Part shown: piece after piece, positions 34,334 to 43,420 of the stretch
Numbering within the stretch: the first letter of the stretch is position 1
Layout: each line of letters begins with the position of its first letter
Source of the DNA: Halostagnicola larsenii XH-48
GTDB lineage: Archaea > Halobacteriota > Halobacteria > Halobacteriales > Natrialbaceae
NCBI RefSeq assembly: GCF_000517625.1
Contig: NZ_CP007058.1
Coordinates: 1 to 64,000 of the forward strand
Reading direction: 5' to 3'
Length of the DNA stretch: 64,000 nt
Notes under the pieces: model-generated
What the model was told of the DNA's origin: nothing
Databases searched by the model: none
The model's input: only the letters and a program-made list of their open reading frames with translations
Translations under genes and position numbers: made by a program

Positions 34334-35698
34334 TCAGACGTACGCGTCGAACTCCTTGCCGAACACGAGGAAGTAGCCGGTTCCGATCACGCCGATGACG
34401 GCCGCGATCGTGAACGCGAGTCCGGGACTGACGAACTCCCAGAGATAGCCGCCGAGTGCGGCACTCGGGATAACGATCGTGTTCCTGAGGAGATAATACG
34501 TGCCCGTGACGCGCCCGCCGGAACCCTGCTCAGCGGGGCCGACGATGAGCGCTTTGTGTGACGGCAGCCCCGCGAATCGAAGCCCGGAGAACGCGAAGAT
34601 GAGGATCATCGCCCAGGAGAGCGCCATGAACGGAGCGAGCACGTCCGGTCCGGCGATCAACACGATGGGAAAGAGCGCGTAGACCGCGAACCCGAGTGCA
34701 ACAACGGGTTTGAGACCGACTCGCTCTGCAATCTTCGCTGCGGGGATCATCGACAGCAGCGCGACCAGCATCTCGATGCCGAGGAGATAGCCGAAAAACG
34801 CCGCGGGAGAGAGATCGATCGCGTACGAAAACCCCGCCAGCGACACCGTCGTCTCGAGCCCGACCTCGTAGAACTGCGTGATAACGAGCACGAAGAAGAC
34901 GTAGACCATCCCATTGGCGAACCTGACGAGCGTGTCGCCGATGAGCAGCGGACGCAGCGGATCGGGCATGGTACGCAGGTCCCGTCTGATCTGTTCGAGT
35001 CCGTCGAACGAATCGCCGAAGGAGTCTTCGCTCGCATCATAGAGGACGTGCTGTGCGACCGTCCCGAGGACGCCGAACACGACCGCAACGCCGAGTACGT
35101 ACTGGAAGCTGACCGCGAAATCTGCCTCGAGGCCGATGAGAACCGCTGCAAGCACCGGCCCGATGAAGAACGCGGTTCGGCGGAACGTCTCGGTACTGGC
35201 GAACCCAGCCGCGAGCCGCGACGGGTCAGTCGCCTGTTTTACGACTGCGAACGTTGCGCCCAGTCCGAACGATTTCCAGGCTTGCGCGAGGAGCAAGCCG
35301 ACGAAGATCCAGACCCACGGCTGAATCGTGACGCCTCCGAGGGTAATCGCGCCGACGTTCGGAGCGACGAGCCAGACGACGAACCCGAGCGTCGATACCA
35401 ACCCGAACACGGTCAGCGCGTATCGCGAGCCGAGCCGATCCGAGATGGCTCCACCTGGATAGGGATACACCGCCGAAATGACGTTTCCGACGGTTCCGAA
35501 CAGACCGACCACGAACCCAGTCGCCCCGAGCGCGGTCATATACTCGGGGAGAAATCGGTTGGTCATCTGAAAGCCCAGACTGAACGCGAACATCGCGAGC
35601 GACAGTACGAGCACGTCCCGCTCGAGGGCGAAGAACTGTCGAACGGTATCAAGCGGGCTCGGCTCATCTGCGTCGACAGTCACCTGTTCTTGACTCAT
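34334..35698 (-). CDS. major facilitator superfamily transporter
   Basis: A 454-residue protein with about 12 helices. The loop between helices 2 and 3 reads GGAISDRLGSRYALTVFGL, the MFS signature; the first helix FSLGFQMTNRFLPEYMTALG and the second half (IAERVGLKPVVALGFAVYAL) agree. An acidic N-terminal tail of about 25 residues precedes the first helix. The ATG at 35698 is preferred over one five codons upstream. Substrate cannot be told. Confidence 0.9.
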   Translation of the reverse strand: MSQEQVTVDADEPSPLDTVRQFFALERDVLVLSLAMFAFSLGFQMTNRFLPEYMTALGATGFVVGLFGTVGNVISAVYPYPGGAISDRLGSRYALTVFGLVSTLGFVVWLVAPNVGAITLGGVTIQPWVWIFVGLLLAQAWKSFGLGATFAVVKQATDPSRLAAGFASTETFRRTAFFIGPVLAAVLIGLEADFAVSFQYVLGVAVVFGVLGTVAQHVLYDASEDSFGDSFDGLEQIRRDLRTMPDPLRPLLIGDTLVRFANGMVYVFFVLVITQFYEVGLETTVSLAGFSYAIDLSPAAFFGYLLGIEMLVALLSMIPAAKIAERVGLKPVVALGFAVYALFPIVLIAGPDVLAPFMALSWAMILIFAFSGLRFAGLPSHKALIVGPAEQGSGGRVTGTYYLLRNTIVIPSAALGGYLWEFVSPGLAFTIAAVIGVIGTGYFLVFGKEFDAYV

Positions 35699-35842
35699 TT
35701 CTCCAGTATCCACTCAATTAGCCTGTTTCGAGTGTACCTTCCTGTGCGTTTGGGGTGTCCTGTGGAACAGTATCATGCACGTCAGTCCAACCAACGGCGT
35801 CTTGGCTACTGCATCGGCTCGAGCCGTCCTAAACCGACCCCT

Positions 35843-36127
35843 TCAGATTAGATCGTCGGGGTCGTGTTCTGCTTGCATTCGGCGAGCTTCAGCAGCGTAC
35901 TGTTCTCGTAATTCCGGTTCCTCGACCACCCCGAGATTTTGGGAATCGGCAGCGACTGCTGCAGTCGTGTCACGGACATCGGTGAAAGATGTCAGCGCGC
36001 GCTCCTTGCGGTAATAGCGCTCGCCGTCTGGGGTCGCGTACGTGAGGATGATGAGGTTTTGTTCGTCGTCGGAATACGTCCGTTCGACGAGCCAGACCCG
36101 TACCTGCTCACTAGACGAATCAGCCAT
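35843..36127 (-). CDS. haloarchaeal protein of unknown function
   Basis: A 94-residue acidic protein, MADSSSEQVRVWLVERTYSD onward, with two amphipathic strands (LIILTYATPDGERYYRKERA) followed by a helical region rich in Ala and Glu. It has haloarchaeal composition and clean codon use, so it is real, but I recognise no domain. It stands 43 bases downstream of the second E1beta gene on the same strand and could be the third gene of that operon. Confidence 0.7.
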   Translation of the reverse strand: MADSSSEQVRVWLVERTYSDDEQNLIILTYATPDGERYYRKERALTSFTDVRDTTAAVAADSQNLGVVEEPELREQYAAEARRMQAEHDPDDLI

Positions 36128-36169
36128 AAGCGGGTCTATGAGCGCCACCCAGAAAAAGCGGTGTGGGAT

Positions 36170-37138
36170 TTACCCCGAATTGAGAGCCCTGTGGATCCCT
36201 GCCGTGATTCGTTCGGTATCGGGAACGTATGCGTCCTCGCGCGCAAAGAAGGGGACCGGCACGTCATAGCCGGTTACCCGTTCGATTGGGGCCTCGAGGT
36301 AGAAAAACGCCCGCTCGTTGATGCGCGCAGTAATCTCCCCAGCCATGCCGCCGGACTTCGGCGCTTCGTGAACGACGACACACCGGCCGGTCTTTTTTAC
36401 TGACTCGACGATCGTCTCGGCGTCGAGCGGGTACAGCGTCCGCGGATCGATGACCTCCACGCTCGCGTCGACGCCCTCGACAGCGTCGAGCGTTTCTCGG
36501 AGCATCGACCCCCAGGCGACGACCGTAAGATCATCGCCATTCACAACGACACGTGCCTTGCCGAGTGGAATCTCGTGTTCATCAGGGACCTCCTCACGAA
36601 ACGACCGGTACAGCCGCGTCGGTTCCATGAACACGACCGGATCGGGATCGCGGATCGCCGACGTGAGCAGCCCTTTCGTCTCAGCCGGCGAGGAGGGGAA
36701 GACGACCTGCAGTCCAGGGACGTGGGCAAACCCGGCCTCGAAGCTCTCGGAGTGGAGTTCGAGTGCGTGGATGCCGCCGCCGTAGGGCGTCCGGATCGTC
36801 ATCGGACAGGTGATCGTTCCGCGAGTGCGACTTCGCATGCGGGCGACGTGCTGGACGAGTTGGTGAAATCCCTGGTAGAGGAAGCTCTGAAACTGGATCT
36901 CCGGAACCGGTCGCAGTCCGGTGGCGGCGAGCCCGACGCCGACGCCGACGATACCCGCCTCCGCGGCCGGCGCGTCGAAGACCCGGTTCGGGTGCGCTTC
37001 CATCAGCCCTTCGGTCGCCCTGAACACCCCGCCGGCGCGCCCGATATCCTCTCCGTAGACGACCACGTCGTCGTCACGCTCCAGCTCCGAGCGTAGCGTC
37101 TCCCGAACCGCCTCGATCATTCGGAGCCGTTCAGACAT
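36170..37138 (-). CDS. 2-oxoacid dehydrogenase E1 component, beta subunit (copy 2)
   Basis: A 322-residue beta chain: VVVYGEDIGRAGGVFRATEG, AGIVGVGVGLAATGLRPVPE with the cofactor-activating Glu in PEIQFQSFLYQGFHQLVQHV, and C-terminal VVAWGSMLRETLDAVEGVDA, RCVVVHEAPKSGGMAGEITA. Clearly paralogous to copy 1. The ATG at 37138 overlaps the alpha gene's stop by 8 bases; an ATG three codons earlier is possible. No E2 or E3 is adjacent, so this pair may use the core at 18.5-21.5 kb or one elsewhere. Confidence 0.95.
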   Translation of the reverse strand: MSERLRMIEAVRETLRSELERDDDVVVYGEDIGRAGGVFRATEGLMEAHPNRVFDAPAAEAGIVGVGVGLAATGLRPVPEIQFQSFLYQGFHQLVQHVARMRSRTRGTITCPMTIRTPYGGGIHALELHSESFEAGFAHVPGLQVVFPSSPAETKGLLTSAIRDPDPVVFMEPTRLYRSFREEVPDEHEIPLGKARVVVNGDDLTVVAWGSMLRETLDAVEGVDASVEVIDPRTLYPLDAETIVESVKKTGRCVVVHEAPKSGGMAGEITARINERAFFYLEAPIERVTGYDVPVPFFAREDAYVPDTERITAGIHRALNSG

Positions 37139-38204
37139 CCGTCCCACCCGTGAACGCCTCGCGCTGTCGTTCGAGTTCCGTCGGCGAGTCGTCGTACACG
37201 TGACGGAACATGTCGACCTGATCGAGGATTTCCTCGCCTTCTTTCGCTTTCTTGATCGCCTCGGACAGTTCCGACTCGATCCGATCCTCGATCGCCGCCT
37301 TGGTCTCCTCGTCGAGGAGCCCCCGTTCCTCGAGGAACACCTGGTAACGCACGATCGGATCGCGGGCTTTCCACCCCGCTTCTTCCTCGGATTCGCGATA
37401 GACGGACGGGTCGTCCGAGGTCGTGTGCATCGATCGTCGGTAGGTGAGTGCCTCGATCAGAACCGGCTCTCCGTTCCTGGCCTTCTCGATTGCCTCTCGT
37501 GTGACGGCGTAAACACCCAGCACGTCATTGCCATCGACCTGGATTCCCTCGATTCCCGCCGCAATGGCCTTCTGGGCCAGCGTTTCGGCAGCGGTCTGAT
37601 CCTCGAGTCGCGTGGAAATCGCGTAACGGTTGTTCTGACAGACGAAGACCGTCTGGGCGTCGTAGACCCCCGCGAAGTTGAGCGCCTCGTAGACGTCGCC
37701 CTGACTGGTCGCACCATCGCCGAAGTAGGTGACCGCGACGTTTGATCGATCCTGCAATGACTCGCCCCACCCGATTCCGACAGCGTGCAGTGGTTGCGTG
37801 CCGATCGGAATCGCTGGCGGCAGCGCTCGGTTACCGCCGGGAATTTCGGCTCCCTCTTCCATCCCCATCGCGTACCAGAGGATCTTGTGAGGCGGCGTGT
37901 CGCGGACTAAGAGCGCTGGTTGTTCCCGAAACGACGGGACGATCCAGTCGTCTTCGGCCATGGCGAACGCACTCCCGACCTGTGCTGCCTCCTGACCGAT
38001 CGCCGGGGCATAGGTCCCCAGCTCTCCGCGACGCTGCAGCGCAACGGCCCGCTCGTCCAGTCGTCTCGATCGTTTCATTTCCGCGTATAGCTCGAGCAGT
38101 TCGTCATCGGTGAGGTCGGGTATCCCTTCCTCGTCGACCGTCTCGTCTTCGTCGAGTATCTGTACGGACTGAACGGTAAACTGCGCAACGTCCTCGCGGG
38201 ACAT
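37131..38204 (-). CDS. 2-oxoacid dehydrogenase E1 component, alpha subunit (copy 2)
   Basis: A 357-residue alpha chain with the cofactor motif FGDGATSQGDVYEALNFAGV leading to VFVCQNNRYAIS and the loop YRRSMHTTSDDPSVYRESEE. Compared with copy 1, the region around the substrate helix differs (ALLVRDTPPHKILWYAMGME against ALLMHGLSMRDLLLYWRGIE), so it likely prefers another 2-oxoacid. First gene of the alpha-beta unit. Confidence 0.95.
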   Translation of the reverse strand: MSREDVAQFTVQSVQILDEDETVDEEGIPDLTDDELLELYAEMKRSRRLDERAVALQRRGELGTYAPAIGQEAAQVGSAFAMAEDDWIVPSFREQPALLVRDTPPHKILWYAMGMEEGAEIPGGNRALPPAIPIGTQPLHAVGIGWGESLQDRSNVAVTYFGDGATSQGDVYEALNFAGVYDAQTVFVCQNNRYAISTRLEDQTAAETLAQKAIAAGIEGIQVDGNDVLGVYAVTREAIEKARNGEPVLIEALTYRRSMHTTSDDPSVYRESEEEAGWKARDPIVRYQVFLEERGLLDEETKAAIEDRIESELSEAIKKAKEGEEILDQVDMFRHVYDDSPTELERQREAFTGGTDV

Positions 38205-38629
38205 GGTGCACGTTGGTTAGCCAGAAAAATAACGTCCAACCCGGTATGCGACGGCTATTCACTTCCGTTCCGAGCGAATGAACGAATTACGTGCAAATGG
38301 CTCCGTTAAAAAGCCTATCTGTCTTACACTTATGTGGACTACTCAGGGTGAAGGGACCATCGAGATTACAGTCAAAAAGCCTTCTTTTATGGGCTAATCT
38401 ATAAGAAAAACCACATATAAATAAGTTTTCATCGAACACTGACGGTCGAATCTCAAGATCGAAGGACAGAACAGAATGCAGACCCGAGTCGTTCGGACTC
38501 TCAGATACCAAAACAGAACGTTCTTATCAGATAGGTGAAACGATACGCGTCTCGATAAAAGGTCCACAATACGTGGATTTCGGCTATTGGACCAGAACGG
38601 CCATTGAATGCCAAGAGTAAATCTCCGTA
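38205..38629. other. AT-rich intergenic stretch
   Basis: About 425 bases, clearly lower in GC than the neighbours from 38280 to 38560. Short minus-strand frames have Cys/Phe-rich, non-haloarchaeal composition and I take them as chance. It includes the promoter of the following gene. No repeat or RNA gene recognised. Confidence 0.4.
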
Positions 38630-39988
38630 ATGCCAACTGAAGAGCAACGATCGAATCAGACCGCTCCCGATCAACAGGACTCGGGTGCAGGGATCACAAT
38701 TACGAACAACCGAGTGATTCGGTTCTTACTCACGAACAAGAACGTCCAACACGCAGTCAACCTAATCACCGTTGCGATTTTCTTCTACGCGATCTACCGG
38801 GCCGCGGTGGGCCCGACGGATTCGGCAACTAACTTCGGGAACGTCGCGTTCTTCGGCTTTTGGTGGGCACCAGTTATGCTTCTCAGCCTCCTCTTTGTCG
38901 GTCGAATCTGGTGTTACTTCTGTCCGATGGGGGCGATCGTCCGGTTCACTCAGCGATTCGGGCTGCAACGCCACTTCCCAATGTACACGCGGAAATGGTT
39001 CGTACTAGGGATACCGCTGTCCGTTCTGTCGCTGACGGCGCTGTCGTTCGCCATGGCGCGATGGCCGATGTACAAGGTTGGCGTCGCGTACTCGCCTCGT
39101 CTCATCCCCGTGTATTGGCTCACAATCCTCGGCGTCGCCGTCGGTGTCAGCCTCGTCTATCAACGGCAGGCGTTCTGCCGGTACGTCTGCCCCGCCACGG
39201 GCGTCATGAGCGTTACCTCGAAATTCTCGCCGCTGGAAATCGCACAGAACACCGAGACCGGCGTCCAGTGTGCGACACTCGAATACAAGAGTGACTTCCT
39301 CAGCACCGACCGCCGGTGTACCGCCTGCATGAAGTGTACGACGGAACAACCCGACGAAGATGTCGAGCTACGGTTCCGCTGGCCGGGCGCGAAGGTCCTT
39401 ACCGAGCGCATTCCGCTCGTCGACGAGGCGCTCGTCGCGCTTATCATCTGGGCCGTCTTCCCGATCGATCACGTGCTCGGCGGTCCCGTCGAGGAAACAA
39501 CGCTCGTTGGAAGTCTTCCCGGTTTCCTCGCCCCGACTGCGGCCTATGCCGTGAGCATTATCGCGACGATTCTGGCATTCACCGCCGTCAATCGGCTGGC
39601 GAGCAGTTGGAGCGGTATCGACTGGACGACATCGTTCACGAAGTTCGGTCTCGCGTACGCACCCCTGGGACTCATGTTCACGCTCGGTAGTCACGCTATC
39701 GGTGGACTACTGGAGTCGGGTGGACAGACACTGAACGTGTTCGCGCGCGGGCTGGGGATACCGCTTTCCCTCCCAGCAGGGGCGAGCCCCGCGATTGTGT
39801 CGGCCTGGAACGATTTTTTTGTCACCGGGTGGCTGTGGCTCGCGGTCCTATGGAGTGCAGTGATCGCGTGGCAAATCGCACGGACAATGACCGACACGAA
39901 AAAACTAGCAGTGAAAGCGTTTGCGCCGCACTTTGCACTGATGGTTGGGAGTACGTACGTCGTTGCCACCGTTCTAGCGAGCCACTGA
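38630..39988 (+). CDS. membrane-bound 4Fe-4S polyferredoxin-like protein (NapH/CcoG-like)
   Basis: A 452-residue membrane protein with about ten helices and three cysteine clusters: CYFCPMGAI near residue 98, CRYVCPATG near 183 and CTACMKC near 226. The first two are the CxxCP motifs of the NapH/NosR/CcoG membrane iron-sulfur proteins; the third is a shortened ferredoxin motif. A polar N-terminal tail of about 30 residues precedes the first helix. It probably moves electrons between the quinone pool and an extracellular or metal-handling partner, but no nap, nos or cytochrome gene is adjacent. Confidence 0.82.
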   Translation: MPTEEQRSNQTAPDQQDSGAGITITNNRVIRFLLTNKNVQHAVNLITVAIFFYAIYRAAVGPTDSATNFGNVAFFGFWWAPVMLLSLLFVGRIWCYFCPMGAIVRFTQRFGLQRHFPMYTRKWFVLGIPLSVLSLTALSFAMARWPMYKVGVAYSPRLIPVYWLTILGVAVGVSLVYQRQAFCRYVCPATGVMSVTSKFSPLEIAQNTETGVQCATLEYKSDFLSTDRRCTACMKCTTEQPDEDVELRFRWPGAKVLTERIPLVDEALVALIIWAVFPIDHVLGGPVEETTLVGSLPGFLAPTAAYAVSIIATILAFTAVNRLASSWSGIDWTTSFTKFGLAYAPLGLMFTLGSHAIGGLLESGGQTLNVFARGLGIPLSLPAGASPAIVSAWNDFFVTGWLWLAVLWSAVIAWQIARTMTDTKKLAVKAFAPHFALMVGSTYVVATVLASH

Positions 39989-40027
39989 TAGCTATCTTGT
40001 AATTTCTTCTCGCCATTGTGTACGAAA

Positions 40028-40433
40028 GGCTCTGTTGAACCCCTCAGAGAGTTGCCGATTCGTCCTGTAAATTCACGAGATGAACACCCTCCCGAAGTCG
40101 CGGATTCTCTGTTTCAGTGAGAAGCCATTCATCGATAATTCAGTAGAACAACCTTCTGTGACCAAATACTTGTAAGTGGATTACTATGTGGGGGTCAATG
40201 GCACAAGTTGGGGTAATTCTTCGACTTAACATCGTCATCTGGCTCCTATCCATTCTCATAGCGATAGAACTATGGCCAGTTCTACGAACGACGAGAGGCA
40301 TCGTCGTCATCTTGGTCGTGACGCTGGCCGTCATTCTCTATTGGGCACTTTACAAACTGGAGTAATAATACGCAATCTTCACCGACCAACTGTTCCATTC
40401 TGTGTGTCTGAAGAATAGGATTTCAACAGAGCC
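40028..40433. mobile_element. 406-base inverted-repeat (MITE-like) element
   Basis: Bounded by perfect 12-base inverted repeats GGCTCTGTTGAA (40028-40039) and TTCAACAGAGCC (40422-40433), which resemble the ends of haloarchaeal IS5-type elements. It carries no transposase; its only plausible gene is a 55-codon membrane protein (40198-40365). No clear target duplication was found in the flanks. Confidence 0.65.
40198..40365 (+). CDS. small two-helix membrane protein inside the inverted-repeat element
   Basis: A 55-residue protein starting MAQVGVILRLNIVIWL with two hydrophobic segments (about residues 6-23 and 34-53, separated by WPVLRTTRGI with positive charges), i.e. a helical hairpin. GGGGGT lies a few bases before the ATG. 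The frame is clean and fills the middle of the element. Function unknown; a toxin-like or element-maintenance role is only speculation. Confidence 0.5.
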   Translation: MAQVGVILRLNIVIWLLSILIAIELWPVLRTTRGIVVILVVTLAVILYWALYKLE

Positions 40434-40521
40434 GTACAAATATAATGGAGCCGATTCGACGGATGCGCTTTCCCTCGTTACCACGTCGACGAAGCTGATC
40501 AATCGAGTCGTTCTCGCGCCG

Positions 40522-40886
40522 TCACCGAACGCTTTGGTCCCCTCCAGGCGATGACAGAAACGGCTCTATCTGGGCGAGTGCTTCGCCAGGAGTTGCTATC
40601 TGTTGGGTCGTCTCGTACGCGATGACCCCGTGCTCAGCCAATCTTGGAAGGTGGTTGTGATGGAGTGCAGTTACGGTCCGGGATCGTTGCGCTTCGGAGA
40701 TGTCCGTCCGTGGGATATCGTGCTCTCGAGTACAGACTTTCGTTGCGAGGGCAGATAGCGCCATTCCCGATCGCGAGACGCGAGCACGGTGAGAAGGGTT
40801 CGACGGGTGGAATCGGAGAGGAGTTCGTACACCGCGTCGGTGGCAATCGGATCGGGTGCTCAAGTTGCTGGTTCGTAGCTAGCCAT
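40522..40886 (-). pseudogene. broken winged-helix regulator (DUF7344-like)
   Basis: Reading from the ATG at 40886: MASYEPAT, an in-frame TGA, then IATDAVYELLSDSTRRTLLT in the same frame, and after a one-base shift near 40765 ALSALATKVCTREHDIPRTD and VTALHHNHLPRLAEHGVIAY. Together these give the order of the haloarchaeal DUF7344 winged-helix proteins (ELLSDxxRR, ATREHxxP, ALHHxHLPKLAExG), so the gene is decayed by one stop and one frameshift. It lies just after the inverted-repeat element. Confidence 0.75.
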
Positions 40887-40915
40887 ATAGATGGAAGGCG
40901 ACTCAGAGAGGAGAG

Positions 40916-41680
40916 TTAGCGGCCGATCGTTCCCTGACGGGTTATCGGGGCGTCCGGATTGAGACAAAACGCGACGATAATCGAGTCCTCGCTCGCCGTA
41001 ACCGTCACGTCCTCAGTACCGGTTACGAGCGCGCTCTCGGTGTATCCGACCGTCTCGTCGCCGATCTCGAGTGCACCCTCGAAGACGTAACAGTAGGTGT
41101 CCCACCCCGGACGGGACGGAAGCGTGACAGCGGCTCCCGCTTCGAGCTGACAGTCGTAGAAGTCGACATCGTTTCGGACTGATAGCGGGGCGTCGCCGTC
41201 TTTGGGCCCAAACAAGTGTCGCCACTCGTTGGGGACCGGATCAGGAATCGGCTCGTGCTGGATATCCGGCTCGAGGTCCAAGCTGTGCGGGCGGACGAAG
41301 ATCTGGAGCATTCGGAGCGGCGGGTCGTCTGCGAGGGTTTTCTCTGCATGCCAGAACCCGCTTCCGGCGTTCATTACCAGCAAGTGGTTGGGATCGGTGA
41401 CCAGTTTGTTGCCCTGCCGGTCATCGTGACGCATGACGCCCGCCGGCACCCACGAGATGATCTCCTCGTTGCGGTGCTGGTGCATCCGGATGAGCGTGTC
41501 CGGATCCATGAACGACTCGACGATGGTCGAAAGCGGGCCGTAGCCGTGATCGTCGTGTCCCGGAACGGCACGGCCGGGGAAATTGAAATGCGTCCGGAAT
41601 GCGCCCTGCTTTTGTGACACGTCCGTCCGTGGCGCTGTATGAATTCGCGACTGTGGCTGCGCCGAAGCGGAATCGTCCAT
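40916..41680 (-). CDS. pirin family protein (bicupin)
   Basis: A 254-residue bicupin. The N-terminal cupin has the metal ligands His-x-His in RMHQHRNEEIISWVPAGVMR and the second pair in NAGSGFWHAEKT, the pirin arrangement; the C-terminal cupin (YCYVFEGALEIGDETVGYTE) lacks ligands as usual. Pirins act as redox-sensing cofactors or quercetinase-like dioxygenases; in haloarchaea the role is not settled. The Lrp-like regulator is divergent 126 bases away. Confidence 0.92.
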   Translation of the reverse strand: MDDSASAQPQSRIHTAPRTDVSQKQGAFRTHFNFPGRAVPGHDDHGYGPLSTIVESFMDPDTLIRMHQHRNEEIISWVPAGVMRHDDRQGNKLVTDPNHLLVMNAGSGFWHAEKTLADDPPLRMLQIFVRPHSLDLEPDIQHEPIPDPVPNEWRHLFGPKDGDAPLSVRNDVDFYDCQLEAGAAVTLPSRPGWDTYCYVFEGALEIGDETVGYTESALVTGTEDVTVTASEDSIIVAFCLNPDAPITRQGTIGR

Positions 41681-41806
41681 TAGTCTGTTCTAGTTCCTCG
41701 GGCGCTATATGCGTTCTGCGCGTGGGCATCCTTCGTCTGTCACTCTGAACGGCCCCGTTCATCGGTGTAGGTACCTTTTTATCACGACTCCCCCACGTAG
41801 ACGACA

Positions 41807-42352
41807 ATGGTAGACGACGACTCGTTTGATGTCTCGCCGCGGGATATCGTCATCCTCAAAGCGAGAGTCGATAATCCGACTGCATCGACCCGAAAACTCA
41901 GCCAGGTTCTCGAGTCGGAGTACGGAATCACTCTTTCTCACAACCGGATCAACGAGATCCTTCGGACGATGTCCGAAGAGGAGATTTTTCGGGAGACCAT
42001 CCTGCCGAACCGAGAAATCTTCCGTCACTATCAGTTCCGGATCGCGTTTAACTTCCCCAATTTCGAGGACAACTGGCGGTCGTGCTACGAGGACCTGATG
42101 AACGATCCGCATATCCTCGTGTTCTTCACTGCTGACAGCAATTATCACTGGCACTGCATTTCACAGTTCCGAACGAACGATCAGATGGAGCGCTGGGTTC
42201 ACGAGTTTTTCAAAACTCATGGTGAACTAATCTCCGAATTCCACAACACGATGCTTCACAGCGTCCACAAATTCCAGACCGAAGCCGCAATCTTCGACGA
42301 CATTCTCGCCGAAACTGAAGAAGGCCGCAAGTACCTCGAGCACGGGGAATAG
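41807..42352 (+). CDS. Lrp/AsnC-like winged-helix regulator
   Basis: A 181-residue protein. Residues 8-60 are an AsnC-type helix-turn-helix (SPRDIVILKARVDNPTASTR, then KLSQVLESEYGITLSHNRIN); the following 110 residues (HYQFRIAFNFPNFEDNWRSC, ILVFFTADSNYHWHCISQFR) have alternating strands and helices like an effector/oligomerisation domain. Divergent to the pirin gene, whose promoter it may control. Confidence 0.78.
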   Translation: MVDDDSFDVSPRDIVILKARVDNPTASTRKLSQVLESEYGITLSHNRINEILRTMSEEEIFRETILPNREIFRHYQFRIAFNFPNFEDNWRSCYEDLMNDPHILVFFTADSNYHWHCISQFRTNDQMERWVHEFFKTHGELISEFHNTMLHSVHKFQTEAAIFDDILAETEEGRKYLEHGE

Positions 42353-42379
42353 TGTCGGTAGTGTCTCTTATCTCTTTTT

Positions 42380-43315
42380 GGCTCTGGTGAATCGCTAGAC
42401 AGCGACGACTTGATCCGTCACAACTAGGAGGTGAAACGGGAAACGGCGGATACTCTATGTCCAAAATTTCCCGCTTCACTGGGAAAATGGTGACGTTAGC
42501 TAAAAGTGCTGTTAGTGGCCAAGGCGAATCCGCCGCCCCGAGCGGTGGCGGTGGATTCGCCGACTACGCCGTCGTTTCGCTCCATTGTCTCCGAATCCAC
42601 TTGGAGAAATCCTATCACGAAGCGCTCGACCTCTTGAGCGAGATGCCACAAATACTCGGGGAGATCGGCCTTCTCAAGGCCGGTCTCCCAGACCACTCGA
42701 CGCTAGTGAAAGCGTTTGACAGGATCAAGACGGCAGTCTGGCGAGTGCTGCTGGCCTGTCGGCGCAGCTGCACGAGCCGTCTGGTCATGCGGTGATGGAC
42801 GCGACGTTTTTCGACCGTGAAAACGCGAGCAAACACTACTACCGACGAACGAATTACCGCGTTCAAACCCTCAAAACAACCGTTCTCGTCGATACAGAGT
42901 CACAAGCCGTCCTTGACGTTCACTGTACGACCAAGAAACGACACGACACTCAGGTCGGCTGGTAACTCGCCCACCGCAATGCGGGCGAGTTGCACAGCCT
43001 CGTAACCGACAAAGGCTACGACTGGCAGCAATTACGTGAGAAACTGAGAGAAGAAGGTGTGAGACCGCTGATCAAGCACCGTGAGTTTCGTCCCATCGAT
43101 CACGCGCACAACGCGCGGATCGATGGAACTCTCTACGGTCAAAGCGCGTTATCTGTGACCGTCTTCTCGGTGATCAAGCGCACGCTCGGCGTCGCCGAGC
43201 GTGCGCGAAGCTGGTATCGAGAGCTCCGTGAAATCGTTCTGATGTGTGCCGTCTACAACATCAAGCGTGCCGTGAGCTAGGGAAATCAGCCGCCGTATGG
43301 GGATTCACCACGGCC
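42380..43315 (+). mobile_element. decayed IS5-type insertion sequence
   Basis: 936 bases with imperfect terminal inverted repeats: GGCTCTGGTGAATC at 42380-42393 and, read inward from the right end, GGCCGTGGTGAATC at 43302-43315 (12 of 14 match). It encloses one broken DDE transposase gene. No clear target-site duplication. The element is probably immobile unless a related transposase acts on it. Confidence 0.85.
42457..43280 (+). pseudogene. IS5-type DDE transposase, inactivated
   Basis: The N-terminal frame (MSKISRFTGKMVTLAKSAVS ... LPDHSTLVKAFDRIKTAVWR) loses its frame near 42750 by one base. The next frame has MDATFFDRENASKHYYRRTN with the first catalytic Asp, then TTKKRHDTQVGW followed by TAA (about 42963), and LVTDKGYDWQQL with the second Asp. 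The expected catalytic Glu of the last motif (SETVFSVIKRT in relatives) is Val here: LSVTVFSVIKRTLG. So a frameshift, a nonsense codon and a lost active-site residue are all present. Confidence 0.88.
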
Positions 43316-43420
43316 AAATTATGTTACAATCCCACAGCAATATCGTTCTACTTAATGCATTTTGTCCTACTAGAAGATGATAACGAAATCTTCATCTATC
43401 CGTGAAAACAGCAGGATCTA

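Noticed and set aside
35048-35851. 267-codon frame opposite the MFS gene
   Set aside because: Highly charged shadow of a membrane protein gene.
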